From: Bradysia coprophila
Lineage: Eukaryota; Arthropoda; Insecta; Diptera; Sciaridae
Reading direction: 5' to 3'
Assembly (NCBI RefSeq): GCF_014529535.1
Contig: NC_050735.1
Location: forward strand, 4,847,739-4,911,738
DNA length: 64,000 nucleotides
In this document: piece after piece, positions 11,124 through 24,100 of the stretch
How positions within the stretch are numbered: position 1 is the first letter of the stretch
How the letters are laid out: every line of letters starts with the position of its first letter
The notes under the pieces: generated by a model
The model's database searches: none
Seen by the model: only the letters and a program-made list of their open reading frames with translations
What the model was told of the DNA's origin: nothing
Program-made: the position numbers and the translations under genes

Positions 11124-12488
11124 GGGTTGGTTTTTTTCAGTTTAAATTCGTGGCACTAACGAGAGTAGGCCTGGTGTCAACGCACTTCAAGCATGAGTGG
11201 TACCACAGCACTGATACTAGCATGAACAGTAGGGACTAAAGTAAGGAACAAGTGTGTAGGCAATTGGCGACAGTGCCCCTCAAAGTGGCGACACTGCCAG
11301 CGACATTTGCCACCACATAAATTTCTAACTGAGGAGCATATTTAAAGCATTTGAGTTCCCCTTATGGCTCCAATCATCATGCAATTAATGCTTCGATTGA
11401 ACTCAAGAAATTTAACCAACAAAATTTGCGTCACAAATGGCAATTGTCGAGGAAACTACACCATTTTCAAGAAAATTTTAGGATAAAGTAAATTTAAAGA
11501 CACCACCGAATCATTGGTTAGATTTGTTGAGTTCAGACGCAGAATGCGACACCATTAGCGGTCATGAGTTCGAAAGTTTGAATGGAATTTACCTAATATT
11601 ACTAATAATTGAAAACACATGACAAATAGAAAACTAAATTATAGCCAATACTCTATCTAGCAATCAAACTACTCTTTTAAGGTGATGAGTGATAAGGTGA
11701 TAAGTGTCAAGTAGAGTTTGGAATTTACATGTAAATTACAGTGCAGTCAGTCAATGTACAATAGTATTTGTAGAATACAAAGAAATAAGTTGTGAATTTG
11801 ACAAAGAGAGCTGAGAGTTTGTTTACTAGAGAGAGTATTGTTATAGCACTTTTGTCCTCTTGAACAACTAATGGTTATTGATGCAATCGTTTATCGACGG
11901 ACGAGTGGCATACAATGGTTTTCTCAATAAAGGCACGAAAACTTTTACATAATTATGGTTTCCTTTCAACAAAAACTAATCAGTGAGAGAGCCGTGAGAG
12001 AGCGAGCTATTAAGTAAACAAATCAAAAATTGGAAAAAATCAATTTTGTCTCTCACACGGAGTACTTTTTAGGTAAGTGGAAATCAAGCCTTACATTAAT
12101 CAACATGCGTTCGTAACTCTAAAAATTGGTAACTTGACAGTTGTCTGTTTTAAATCCCATAAGTACTATCAAGTTAAGAATTCTTAAAGTTACGAATGAA
12201 TGAGAATTGAGACTCTGAGTTGAAAAAAAATGAGTTAAGATACTTCAGCGAAGTTAAGCGAATTTTGGAATTTTACTTGTGATTTCGTCCGTTTGAATGT
12301 AAGAGTTTTGTCCGTTTTGGGACGTTTAATTTTATTCACTTTGGCAAACAAACGAAATTGCATTCCCGCAAGTATCGCCAAAGTCAAAATTGAAAAGCAA
12401 GAAAAATCAACAAAGTGTGAAATTTCGACAAGAGCCAAGATGACAGTGCCGTAAGGCCGAAAGCACAAGAACAAATTTTCGTTGATGG

Positions 12489-12552
12489 TATGCTGCGTTT
12501 TCCATTGTTTAGCCTGTGGTGAAGATCGAATTACAATGGAAAACGCAGCATA
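12489..12552. repeat. Short perfect inverted repeat
   Basis: TATGCTGCGTTTTCCATTGT (12489-12508) is exactly inverted at 12533-12552, with a 24-nt loop. It is either a hairpin-forming remnant of a small DNA element or a regulatory hairpin. Nothing nearby favours the latter. Confidence 0.6.
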
Positions 12553-13094
12553 ATTGACGATCCCATCAATGCCTAACGTCGAATTATTGAATAAAAAAAA
12601 AACAACGACAAAACGTGAAGTTTTGCCAAAATGTAAGGGATCACCAAGAAAAATCATTAAAGTGTGCGACAAAAATCTTGACGATTGGACATTGGCAATA
12701 CTTCGCTGCTATCTTCTATCGAAATTGCCTTCAATCGATCATCCAAAACAGATTACGTTTGAATAACTATTTATGCTTTCGATGGAAATGGTTCAAGGGA
12801 AACGTGTGTAACATTTTTTATTGTCAAGGCAGAAGTAATTACCATTCACCTCGTCATTGGCACATGCCACTAAAATACGTCTGACGAAAAAAAAATACCC
12901 AGAATCGCAATGGAAAAACACTTTTGTTTTCGCACAAAAAATAACCTTAACGATCAATTGAAATGCGAAATTTCAAATAAATTAATTTTTGGTCGAATAA
13001 TAAGTAATTACGAAAACAATGTGTTTGTACAGTTGATCCTTTGCAAGTCTAATCTTCCGCTTTAATTTTCCACACAAAAAATACCTCCATCGCC

Positions 13095-13130
13095 TATATA
13101 AGATGATCGAGCTGATCGGACACGTTTAGT
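13095..13130 (+). promoter_or_regulatory. TATA box and initiator of the second secreted-repeat gene
   Basis: TATATAAG at 13095-13102 is followed at the normal spacing by TTAGT (13126-13130), a fair initiator with +1 A near 13128. The leader before the ATG at 13161 would be about 33 nt. TATA spacing and leader length closely parallel the promoter of the upstream paralogue. Confidence 0.65.
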
Positions 13131-13160
13131 ATAATTTGAGCAATAATTAAGACAAAAAAC

Positions 13161-15058
13161 ATGAAATTTATCGCCCTATTTGTGGTAGTTGTTGCCGCTA
13201 GTGTAAGTTGTACTATCGAATCCAAATGATCAAATTCTCTAACATTACGAATTCCGTCCGATAGTCTATCAGCGCCGAACCGATCCTTGGAAATCTACTT
13301 TCATCTCTAAAAAATCCACTAGGTGGTGTCCTCAAAAGTGTAACTGGAACAGTAAATGGCGTAGTGGACATTGTTGAAGACACAGTTGATGTAGTAGCTG
13401 ATGTCGTGAAGAGTTTAACGTGTGTGCTTGATGGTCTTTTACACAGTGTTACGAACATTACTCAATCGTTAACTAGCATAATTGGATCAGTGGCGCCACT
13501 TCTTAACCAATTGACTGGAGTTCTTTGCGGAGTTTTCACCACCCTCAACGACACTGTTAACAATTTGGATGGAATAATTAAAGGTATCACCGGTGTTGTT
13601 GGCAGTGCCCTTAAGGATGTAGAATGTGCAGTTACTGAACTAGTACAGACCGTGAACATTGTTGTTGAAACGGCTACCCATTTGACTGGAAGTCTCGACA
13701 GCCTTTTATGCTCTATCGATCACGCCGTATTAGACCTAGCTGCAACCGTAGAAGGATTACTTAATTCTGTTATCGAAGTTATCTCCGAGATAACTGGTCC
13801 AATTACTGATGCCGTGCGTAAAGTGTTGTGCTCACTTCAGTTGGTTCTTCAAAATGTCCTTGCAATCGTTGACGATGTTTTGTCAAACGTTTCAGCTCTG
13901 CTTGTAAAACTTGATCTGCCATTAAGTAATATTCTTTCAAGCATTACTACTCAGTTATCGCAGACTCTAGCTGACGTTGGTAAAATCGTAGACAATCTAA
14001 TCAAGAACGTCAAATGTGTTGTCTCTGAATTGGTTTCTGCATTAAATAAAATTGTTGGTAGCTTGTCCAACACCCTTCAAAGTCTCGTTGGAACAGTTGG
14101 ACGCATTGTTGGAAGTCTGACACCTGTTCTTATTGATTTGACCAGCAGCCTAAAACCTCTGCCACTTGATAACATTGCTGGAATCACATCAGATGTTTTC
14201 GAGGAGATTATTGGTGCCCTAAATGCAGTTTTCGAACCAATTAAAGGTGCAGTTTCAGCCATTTCCGGTTTAGTCACTGAAGTTCTTGGTCTTGTTGATG
14301 TAGCTGTTTGCAACGTTCAGACTGGTATCAGCATCCTTATACAAACTATTGGATCAATTACATTGGCAAATGCTCAACAAGCTGGATGTGAAAATGGTAT
14401 CGATAAACATCTGACAGCCGCTATTGTCCAGTTGGTTGCAACGGTGCAAACATTGGTAGATTCCATCGTTTATCTAGCACAAAACACTCTATTGAGCGCT
14501 GAAGTAGCCAATGTTTTGGAAACCATCGTAGCTTCTGTTCTCGCTGCTGTCCAAACCGTCATCGCTCAGGTCGAAATTTTACTGGTAGCGTTAATCAATG
14601 CTGTAGGTGATGCAGTATCAAACGTAACTGATATTTTGACTGTTGCTTTACGTTCAATTACATCCGCTCTAAACGATGTTGGTGGAACTCTTGGTCAGAT
14701 TCTTAGTCAACTTAGTGCTGCTGTCGATGGTCTAGTTAACTCTGTTGATGCTTTGGCTAGCACTTTAACTGGTCTTAACGGATCACTGACAGGTGTCTCC
14801 GGTGCTCTATGCGGTACACTGTCCGGAGTCACAAGTGCTCTGGGCGGTCTCACTCAAAGCCTAAGCGGTGCTGTGAACGAAGTTGCCGAAACAGTCGAAT
14901 ACGTTGGTGGCAGTCTTCAGGAACTTCTTGATGGCCTTAAGTCAGCCGCGGTTGTGGCTTTAAATCAAGTTGCTTGCAGTATTTCCGACATCTTACAGAC
15001 ATTAGATGCTGTATTAACATCACTTGATGTAGTTAACAGTTGTGGATGTGGACAATAA
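13161..15058 (+). CDS. Large secreted V/L/N-rich repeat protein, paralogue 2
   Basis: Exon 1 (13161-13202) encodes MKFIALFVVVVAAS and ends at GTAAGT. A 62-bp intron follows, and exon 2 (13265-15058) continues in phase 0 with SISAEPILGN. The total is 611 aa with a signal peptide probably cleaved after SISA. Exon lengths, intron phase and position are the same as in the gene at 8933-10777, and blocks such as LCSLQLVLQNV here against LCALQIVLQTV there align, so they are tandem paralogues. The body is again repeats of V/L/I with N, S, D, T or G spacers. Single cysteines are scattered (TCVL, LCGV, ECAV, LCSI, KCVV, VCNV, GCEN, LCGT, ACSI) and the protein ends NSCGCGQ. There is slightly more charge and polarity than in paralogue 1. 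I know no family to assign. A salivary or silk-like structural secretion is an inference from composition. Long exported helical bundles with another role are not excluded. Confidence 0.85.
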
Positions 15059-15125
15059 AATGTCGGGGCTAAGTATTATTTAGATCACACGTAGAAATAG
15101 ATTGAGATCGGATTGTTATATTGTT

Positions 15126-15131
15126 AATAAA
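15126..15131 (+). terminator. Polyadenylation signal of paralogue 2
   Basis: AATAAA 68 bp downstream of the stop codon of the second secreted-repeat gene, at a spacing similar to that of its upstream paralogue. Confidence 0.65.
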
Positions 15132-16590
15132 TGTATGAATGGACTGGGACCACTATTCTTTCCGTAAACTGTTGTCGTTGATGATGCAGCACTGAAATCC
15201 GACGAAAATATTATGTTATCAGGTATGTAGCCAGGACCTTGACCAAACAAAGAATCACGAAGTCCTCAGGAAAGCTACTGATTCAGAGAATCACGGGAAT
15301 CAGCCACTTGCGACGGAAATTTGTTTGTGGAAATTTTCTCAGGTAAAACATTTGAGCTCAGACGCAGAATGGGATATCAGACATTTTGTAAATAAGATGA
15401 CTTGCGTCACTTTCGCCCTTTCAGGGATTTTTGATCGATATCAGTTCTTTTGGAAGTTCTAGGACTGTCTGTTGATTAATAAAAAAAATTCACACAGGAC
15501 GGATCTGGGGACTTTTTTACTTCGAAATCACTAAATTTTACAAACTTTTTCCAAAAATGTGAACCCGAAAAAGCTCAAAAATCCATAATGGAACATGGAA
15601 CCGAAAAAATCCAGAAATTTCTGTTATACAGGCGACGCCATTGAAATTTAGACATGAATTTGCTTCAACAATACATAGAAAAACAACAAAGAACACGAAC
15701 AAGTATAAGCACTTTTCAGACACCAATTTTCGAGAAAACGTCTTCTGATATTTTTTACAAATATCTTCAATTTTCTATAATTTCTAGAAAATTCTAAAAT
15801 GTTCTACAGTGCCGAACATCTAAATAGTCCATAGGGGAACAAATCTGATATTTCCTTTACAAAAGTAAAGAAATTACAGATATAAATAGTACATTAGTGT
15901 CGTGCTGGGACATTTTCCGGTGGCAATACACAATTTCGCTGCGAAATTTTTGTTGAGGCGTGTGGGATGTATTGCTCACATTCGGCGCGAAAAACAAGCC
16001 TGCCACATGCCTTAACAAAAAAATGTCTCAGCAAGACTGTAACGTACAATTAAATGATCTATTCAGATTTACATGGGGCATCTCGTAGCATCTGAAGAAA
16101 AAGATTTATTTTTATCTGAAAATATGAATTTTATTTACAAAAATTTGCGTGTAACATTTTGGCTCTGATTAAATACCCTAGAAAAAAAAATTAAGTTTAC
16201 AAAAAATCATTAAGTGAAGTCACATTAAGTATAAACTAAAAACAAAAAAATAAATAAAACAATTGAATAATAATAATAAAAAACACAGCGAAATGAGTTC
16301 TGTTTCACTCAAGCAAAATAATTTAACAATTCAACAAGGACCCGTAAAAACAGCTAATGCTGAACCATCTCAATTCACATCAATATAATTTATTGGTCGA
16401 ATATGTCAGTTTTTCTTCTAAATTTTAAAATTGAGTATTTGATCTTCCAACGGTTAGCAACAGATTGTTCGATATTTTAAAAAAAAAGACTTCGTTCCAA
16501 GAAAAGGAATATTTTTGTTAAATTATTTGTTGTTTACTATCTATGGACAAGGGATTCTTTTACTGCACACACTTGATTACGCAGTTCTCC

Positions 16591-16732
16591 TTAATTACAG
16601 TCTTTGACATTTCAAATGTCTCACTGTCAAATTTTTCTGAGAATTTCATTGTGTCATTGCGAATTCACAATGGCATTCTTTGAAAAAAATGACAGTGAGA
16701 CATTTGAAATGTTAAAGCCTGTAGTAAATTAA
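16591..16732. mobile_element. Inverted-repeat MITE
   Basis: The arms of about 40 bp are TTAATTACAGTCTTTGACAT..TCTCACTGTCA on the left and TGACAGTGAGACATTTGAAA..TAAATTAA on the right. The 142-bp unit has no ORF. Outermost TTAA on both sides again suggests a TTAA-targeting element. Only one copy is seen in this window. Confidence 0.65.
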
Positions 16733-17543
16733 ATGGAAAAAATGTTTACGATTCGACTATCCCTTGGTCTTTCCAAAAAATCGGGTTCGTTCGGTTCTGC
16801 GATTTGCATTTCAGTTTTTGTTTGTATTTGTACTGAAGTCAGCAAGAAACTTTCGTTCACAATTCCGCAGGTTATGGGCCTGACATTATGACATTCTCAA
16901 TACCAATTAAGTCAGAATTTGATTTTTTTAAACTTCAGATTTCTACGAAAAAATTGGGAGAATTCGAGCAAGTCCCACACTCTTATCATTTCCGATCACC
17001 CACATAAGGATGCTTCAAGGAAAACAAATGATTTCAAGTATACTGGTTCATCTAGTTCGTTTTCCATCTTCGCCATTCTAATCAGTTATCAAGCCGAAAC
17101 GATCGATGTGATCTCACATGTCCCAGAGAATAAAGACAACAAAAGGACTCGAATGGCTAATGTTGAATTGAATAAATCTGACTCAGGCAATCCTTTCATT
17201 CCCAGGAATCCTTTGCATTTAAAGGCGATTAGACAATTTCAAACGAGGAAGAACGCAAGTAGACTAATTTCAGGGGATTGCACGCGTAAATTAGGAAATG
17301 CAAATCGAGTACTGATATAGAGTCCAAAACATTATCTGAATCATAATATCGAACAAATTTTTCCAACTTAAAGAATCATGTTGAATGTTATTAAATGATG
17401 AACAACATTTAACTTATAGAGAATAAGATATGGATTCACCGAAACACTTTCGTGTCTCAGACATTGAAACATTTAACAATAACACCTCGAGTGCGTATAG
17501 TCTATTTTGATAACTATTCACAACCGAAGAGGTATTTACGGAA

Positions 17544-17632
17544 CTACCTTTTCTTAGCGGAACTTTTCGTGTGGGGTTTTCGGAGTGTTTTTTGTTTTAG
17601 ATAGGAAAAATAAAGTTCCGCTAAGAATGGTA
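17544..17632. repeat. Inverted repeat with GC-richer arms
   Basis: ACCTTTTCTTAGCGGAACTT on the left is answered by AAGTTCCGCTAAGAATGGT on the right across a loop of about 50 bp. It is probably a small fold-back remnant. It lies downstream of the ERO1 stop codon on the other strand and could in principle form a hairpin in a long ERO1 3' UTR. Confidence 0.5.
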
Positions 17633-18126
17633 GGCGAATAATCATCTCGTAACAAAAAATATTTTTTTTTTACTTTAACATTCTTCGGTAGTTTTAATAT
17701 AAATTCGTCTAAAATTTCTTACAAACTATTTTCTCTGTGATGTTTAAAGTGGATTTCATTTTGTTTGAACTAACCAAGCTGCCCGCAAAACATCTACACG
17801 TTATGCCTTGGTATAAAGTCATTTCCATTTTTACACACTTCTAATGTAAAAAAAATTGTTTAACTAATCACACACACGTTATAGGAGTAAGCAATGGTTT
17901 GGGTTTTCGTTTAACGAAAAACTGAATTTTCTACTTTTGCGTCCTTTTTTATCTTTTTCAATCTTTGATTGGATCGAACTTTTCGATTTCGTAATTTGTG
18001 TTGTTTTGTCCGTTGATTTCAATTTCATTTTTTTTTGTCACTTTTCTGAACTTAGTTGATTTGGTTGACCAAAATAATTGACTTTCTTGTTTGGCTGTTT
18101 AGTCAACTAGAAATATTGAGTGCTAC

Positions 18127-21100
18127 CTACCTCATTATTTTGCGGAACTCTTCCAATTCGTTTATGCTGTTGGACAGTCTGGAAATAGAAAGCAATTAAT
18201 TTAACAGAGTTTCCGAATCAACAGATGGAACAACAAAAAATGCCTTCCACTTTCTACTCTAGTACGACTTTGGAAATATTCGATGTTTTGTCTTGAGTAA
18301 TAGAGTCAGAGCTAAATTCTGAATTTAATCAAATTTTGTTGCATTGGTCGACAATTTGCCGCAAAAGTAAAGTGAACTTTGTGATTCTAGATAGTTTTAA
18401 ATCCCACAGTTCCACTTCTCCGAATAAAGACGAGTTCTAGTTAACATAATGAAGCACAAGTGTATCATTCATACCTAATTTCTTTCATAAATCTTCCTAT
18501 TTGTTTTTGTCGCACTGTTGAATTTTGACAAAAATTGTTTTGACTAGAAATACATAATTAATTCATATGATGTCTGGCAGCTGGGGATTGACCGTGAGCA
18601 ATCGGTGTGAAAAATTCCTTTTTTTAACATTTTATTAATTAATTTGTTGAACATACGGGTTGGAATGGACAAATTCCTAAATGAAGCATTTAGACGAGGG
18701 ATTCTTTTGAAAAACAGCCTACAGAAATCGGACGCATTTTCTATTGGAATTTTTTATATATACCTAGAAAGGACTTCAACCCTAGAAGCCAAAACCACTT
18801 TCAAAAAAATTCTTCGAAGCTTGTGTGGCTGGTGAAAGGTGAGCAAAAACCGAAAAATTGCAATTTTCTTACAAAAATGTCTCCAGTTACACGAGCCGTA
18901 CAGGGTCGTGTGGGGTGTCATTAGAAAGGTAATCACATGTACTATTGAGCCAAATAGGGACTTGAAAATTGAAAATAATCCCTGGTTCAATAAGACTACG
19001 GAAAACCTTGATCCAGTTTCTTTACAAAAACAGACATAACGACAGCGACAAATACGGAAACCTTGTGATCATTTGTGAATGTAGTAAAATCAGCAATAAT
19101 ATAGTCGACGAAACATTTCCATATCTTCTATTAAGAGTGACTGAACTAAATGCATTTTCCATTAGAAATATGTCGCAATCCAACTGTGTCAACAATCAAC
19201 ATCCTTCTACCTGCCAATCATCGTCCGTTGCAACCCTAAGAGACTTTCAATTAAAAAAAAAATCCCGTTGCTCGTCTCAGTTGCTGAGACTCAGCAGTAA
19301 CAAATCATCATCCGAGCACCGTTTTCTTTATACTTCTTCTATTCTGCTTCACTACCAGCACTTGTTGCTCAAACGCGTACACTGCATTGTTATCACTGTT
19401 GTTCGAATGAATGTAATGAAAACGAAAATGGAAGTCAAGTAGCGATGTAATTAAAACCGAAATCAAATTTTACATTCACCAAACAACGGCCTAATCTGAT
19501 CGACAAGCCAAATCGAAAATATTTTTCGGTGTTAACACCATAACACTTCTTATCATTGACGTCATAGAACTATGTTACTCGACAATCGAATTGGAATTGA
19601 ATTGTGGGCGGTTTCAGCTCAAATATGAATAAATGTTCGAGTCACCTACACAAAACGCCTACAACTCGGCATGTTTTGCGTAAATCTACGAATTTGGCAT
19701 TTGTCCTCTCACTCACCTGCCGAAAGCGTTGAACAAGGACACTATTTCACCTCTTCGAAGCTTTAATTTGTCGTTGTCTTCGTCTGTTTGCTTGATTTTG
19801 GTGTCAAACTTTCCAGAGAAGAGAATTTTCAGCGCTGTACCTAGGCCTTGTACCTGGAAATGGAGAAGAAATTGCAATTTCAGAGAAGAAGTCTTGGTCA
19901 CAGTGCAACCGATGACAATTACCTGTAACTTTCCCCACAGCCGACATTTATCACATCCAACGCAGTCCATAATTTTGGAAATGTTACGGAATTTCTCACG
20001 GAAAGTCGATTTCAATTTCAGGGACTCGAATCCACCAGTGAACATCAGAGTCTCATTGAAATGGGTGGGAAATGATCTAAGATGAAAAATTAATCGGTTA
20101 GTATGAGTTTCCTTTCGATAAGATCCTCCAACCGCTGATCAGGCAAGACATTTAGGTCGGGGCTTACTCATTCTCAGCTATCGAGTGACAGTGAATGCAA
20201 CTTACTCGATAATGTTGAGCAGATCGTTAACGGCAGCTCGAACTTCGCGATCTTCTTCTTCGGAGCCAGTAAAAAAAGGCTCTTGCCTTAGATAGGACGC
20301 AGCCTTAGCCAGGGCCCTCAGTTCGATGATGTAAATGAAATAAAGATTTTTCAGCCAATGTGGTCCCTGATTGTCGGTGGCTTCTGGACTAAATCTGAAT
20401 AGAAATCGAATTCAGTTTAGCAGACAAAATCACCAAATTCCCTTCATAGAACCGTACCTTCCGTTGAATTCTTTCAAATTTCGGCCCCAAGTTCCAGTCG
20501 GAGTGACAAAATCCGTCGGTTCGGATTGTAAAAAATTGGCAGACAAATGAATGTTAATGCTGGTGTGCATGCCGGAAATTAATCGATAGAATGCACGTTG
20601 TTCCATACACAGACCGTTGTACGGATTCTTGCCCATCGGCGTCAATATCGATTGGCCTTGCTTATTGTCGCCGAAGCAATTTTCCAAATAAATGCTGCGC
20701 CAAATTCGATGCGCCGAATCGCCACGGTAACCGGTATAACGTTCTGGATTCAGCAACAGATCCACATACTCGGCACCGTCTTCGTGGTCGTCGAGAATGC
20801 AGTAATTTTCGCCCAATTCGTCATAGTCGGCCCATTTCTCGAAATCTAATTGGGCTTGTTGACTGATGCTGGTGTTCAGATAGCTCAATTCCGCATTCAA
20901 GTCCTCATTACAATCGGAGGTTTGACTTTCGTCAGAATACTGGAAAATAAAATTTTGCGAAATTTGTCTCATGTTCTGGCTGCTCATATTCAGTTTCAAT
21001 ATTTTTATTGACACAAGTGGCTTGCTTGTAGCATGAACGTAATTCATGCGTTTTTTTTTGTGTGTGCTGTGGATGTTTGTACTTGGCGGTATAAACAAAC

Positions 21101-24100
21101 ATTTGTCGTTTTCACATTCACGTTTCTTACTCAGAATTGACATTGACGTTGAAGCGACAGAAATAAAACTTTTGTGACGTGTGTGAAAGACAGCATCAAG
21201 AATCGAATGGGAAGCTATTACGCTTGCATTGAAAATGCAGATGAGTCAATGAAATCGTTTTATGGAAATTGATGAATATTTTAGCTCTCATCACCTTGCT
21301 GGTGACTGAGGTGGTGAGCTCAGGAATTTGCTTGCTAGACGTCTAATCGTTACCAAAATGGAGCACTCACCTTATAGAACGATTTTTCCATTTTATATTG
21401 ACCCTTTAATCCTTCCGGTATGTCTTTGTCCTCGCACGGATGCACCGAACAAAAACGCATTGCACATTTGCTGTCATCATCGTTCCAAAACGGACAGTCT
21501 TTCTTCAAATTGACTTTGTAGAATCGAAAATAGTCCTTAACCAGCAAGCTTTTCAGACGCGGTGTGATCCGATTATTATTAAAATAATCCACCGTGTCAA
21601 CGTTACAGCTGCAGTCGTTTATGGAGCCTTTCAGCTGCAATACAGAAAGGAATTTATTTTTCACATTATTTTATCCACGCAATAATAACAGCAGGTCTAT
21701 GTGTTAATAGGTGAAACGAATTTTGCGATTTATTTTTGGGTTCTTTTGTTAAGTGGAACACATTCTAATCTGGTTAGTTACAGCAACGCTATTTTTCTAT
21801 CGAATTTTTAGTGAAATGCATGTGCTAAAGGCGTTTCCATTCGATTGATTTCGAATGAGATCTTGACAATTTCGTATAGTAAACGAAAATTCAGAAGCCT
21901 TTTTGTCGATCAAAAGATCGATAGGGTCGAAGTAATTTCTGATCCTAATGCTTGATTTCCTCTTACGCCATTTACGCTCCGTTTGGAGGGTGAACGGCGT
22001 ACACCCAGAAAAAGAAACTTCAGACAATACTCCGCATATGTGTAAAATTCATCGAAACGGTATGGTATACATCATTGACATATATGATACATGGACAATG
22101 TTTTCTATACGTGGGACACGTTGACAACGTAGTTACGTATTTCGATTGTCAGATTTGAACATTCATGTGCTACGTATTGTAGTGATGTACGTGGAATGTG
22201 AGTAACTTACGGGTGGGACGGAAATTAAACGCACATCACGTATGTTTAACGTATACAGTGGATGTTGGTCTTAAACACTGAATTTGGATCACATTTATTT
22301 ATATTTCTTAACACGAAGAAGATCAACTACAAAATTGTTTTTTTTAGTAAATTAGAGAAATCTCGACAAAATAATTTCATTTTTTGTGAAGTAGTTTTAT
22401 TTCGTAATCATATCAGAAAGTTGTTTAAGTTGGAATTATCTGAAATTAATTATAAGCATTTTGATAATCCGTAACTATCTTGCCATCAAGTCGACTTAAA
22501 TTCAATTATGTTAAAAAACGAAATATAATTATTTATGTGCGAAACTTTATAACGTTCTATGAGCAACTTATACGCCACACACGTATATGGCTTTTAAAGT
22601 ACGCTTCAACAATAAGAAATGTCAACTGCAACATGAGAAAGATCGTTGGCTCATGATCCAAAGGTCCCCGGTTCAATTCCCAAAGAAGTCAATTTTTAAT
22701 TTGAGATATTTGTTACCAATAGCTGCTAAAGTACATAATAACTACTATAAGCTGCTAATATGGTGTCTACCGTAGATGAACTCAATAAAATTCATATTTT
22801 TAAATCTTTGTGGAAGATAAATACTTCTCGCACGTATTATATTCGAGCCGGCTGTATAACTACCTTACCACACTTTTTAACAGGGGGCACGAAATATACG
22901 CATAACACGTAGGAAATTTCGCTCAGTGTAAGAGGAAATCGAGCATAAGTCGAGGTATAACACATTTCTTAGACTGAATGGCGTAATTGTATGGGATTGA
23001 ATGCACTAGCTGAAGATTGTCACGGTGAGAGCAATTTTTTTTTTGTGAAATCGATTTACTTATTTTGAAATTTCTGGAATTAGGTTGAATAGATCATGTT
23101 CATCACCTTCTAAACGTAAGACGCGATACGTAAGTGACGGTACTTTCAAACGTTAACTCACTTAAGTTGCGTTAAATGCTTTGTTGATCCATTCATTTGT
23201 ATGACTTTCTTAACGTGCATGGCATTTCTTAACATAGATAGCCTTTTAAACGCTCTAGAGTACGTACGTAATGTCCGGTGAAGTTCACTGTGAAAATTTT
23301 TACAGGTCTACCCCGTCTACACATATAATTCATATGGATATACCTGTCAACCTGTCAAAATTCACAGGTTAAACTTAACGAAGAATTACTGTACGAGCAC
23401 CTGGAAAATGATCTATACTGACTTATAGAAATGATCTGTACGGAGTTTAACATCAATCAATTGAGGTTAAAGAGAACTTAAAGAAAACTTAAGTGGGGTA
23501 ACATTGACGAGCGTTTGATGAACCTGATGTATATTGGGTTTCTGTTCGAAAGTACAAAAAGTTGATGTTTTAAGGAAAGAATATCACAACAAAAGTACAT
23601 CCGGTGTTATAAACAAAAACAGAATATTATTCAACCAAACTTCAAAAATTTCGAGTTTGATGACTCTCTCACCAAACAGTCACCAAATCTCAATTTTACA
23701 CCTCGATGGCAACATCACTTACAGGCTAATCTCCGATATCGCAGAAACCGATTTTGATAAACTTTATTTTCCTGAACGGTGAGCCCGACATAAATTACTG
23801 TGAAATTAGCATTTTTCGTCGTATTCTCTAGAGGCTTTTTAGCTTTTCGACAATATCTTCCCAACCATGTGGCCGATTGACTTCATGTCGAATCAAAACA
23901 TCGACTGATCATTCGACATTTATCGTTTATCGATAAAACATTCGGTGTATCGATTATTTGGAATTTTATCATCGATTCCTGACAGATAACCCAATGTGTA
24001 AATCGATCTGACTAAAAGTTTTTACGTAAATTTACGTAATACAACCAAAATTGCTTATACACAGTAAAGATTACAGTAAACGTGGATGAATTTGAGATGA

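Larger units (their letters stand above)
10864..13094. other. Intergenic DNA between the two secreted-repeat paralogues
   Basis: No gene is supported. It contains a tRNA-Met-like remnant with a local duplication (11001-11123), a fragment resembling the family-D MITE end near 11205-11225 (CAGCACTGATACTAGCATGAA) and a 20-bp inverted repeat at 12489-12552. The longest open frames (12235-12672 on - and 12554-12884 on +) overlap each other and the inverted repeat, and show no protein-like pattern. Confidence 0.55.
15132..18126. other. Intergenic DNA between the secreted-repeat pair and ERO1
   Basis: No gene is supported. It holds an inverted-repeat element at 16591-16732, a hairpin at 17544-17632 and AT-rich filler. 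The 133-codon open frame at 16919-17320 (+) has no recognisable domain, no splice context and weak composition, so I do not call it a gene. The 3' UTR of ERO1 should run into the right end of this stretch, but I could not pick out a convincing poly(A) signal. Confidence 0.55.

Noticed and set aside
12235-12884. Overlapping open frames on both strands between the secreted-repeat genes
   Set aside because: They overlap each other and a perfect 20-bp inverted repeat; no protein-like conservation pattern.
16919-17320. 133-codon open frame on the + strand
   Set aside because: No domain, no signal peptide, no promoter or splice context, and a composition expected from AT-rich DNA read by chance.
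18969-19442. 157-codon open frame inside ERO1 intron 6
   Set aside because: Lies on the opposite strand of a well-supported intron, has no recognisable pattern and begins in repeat-like sequence.
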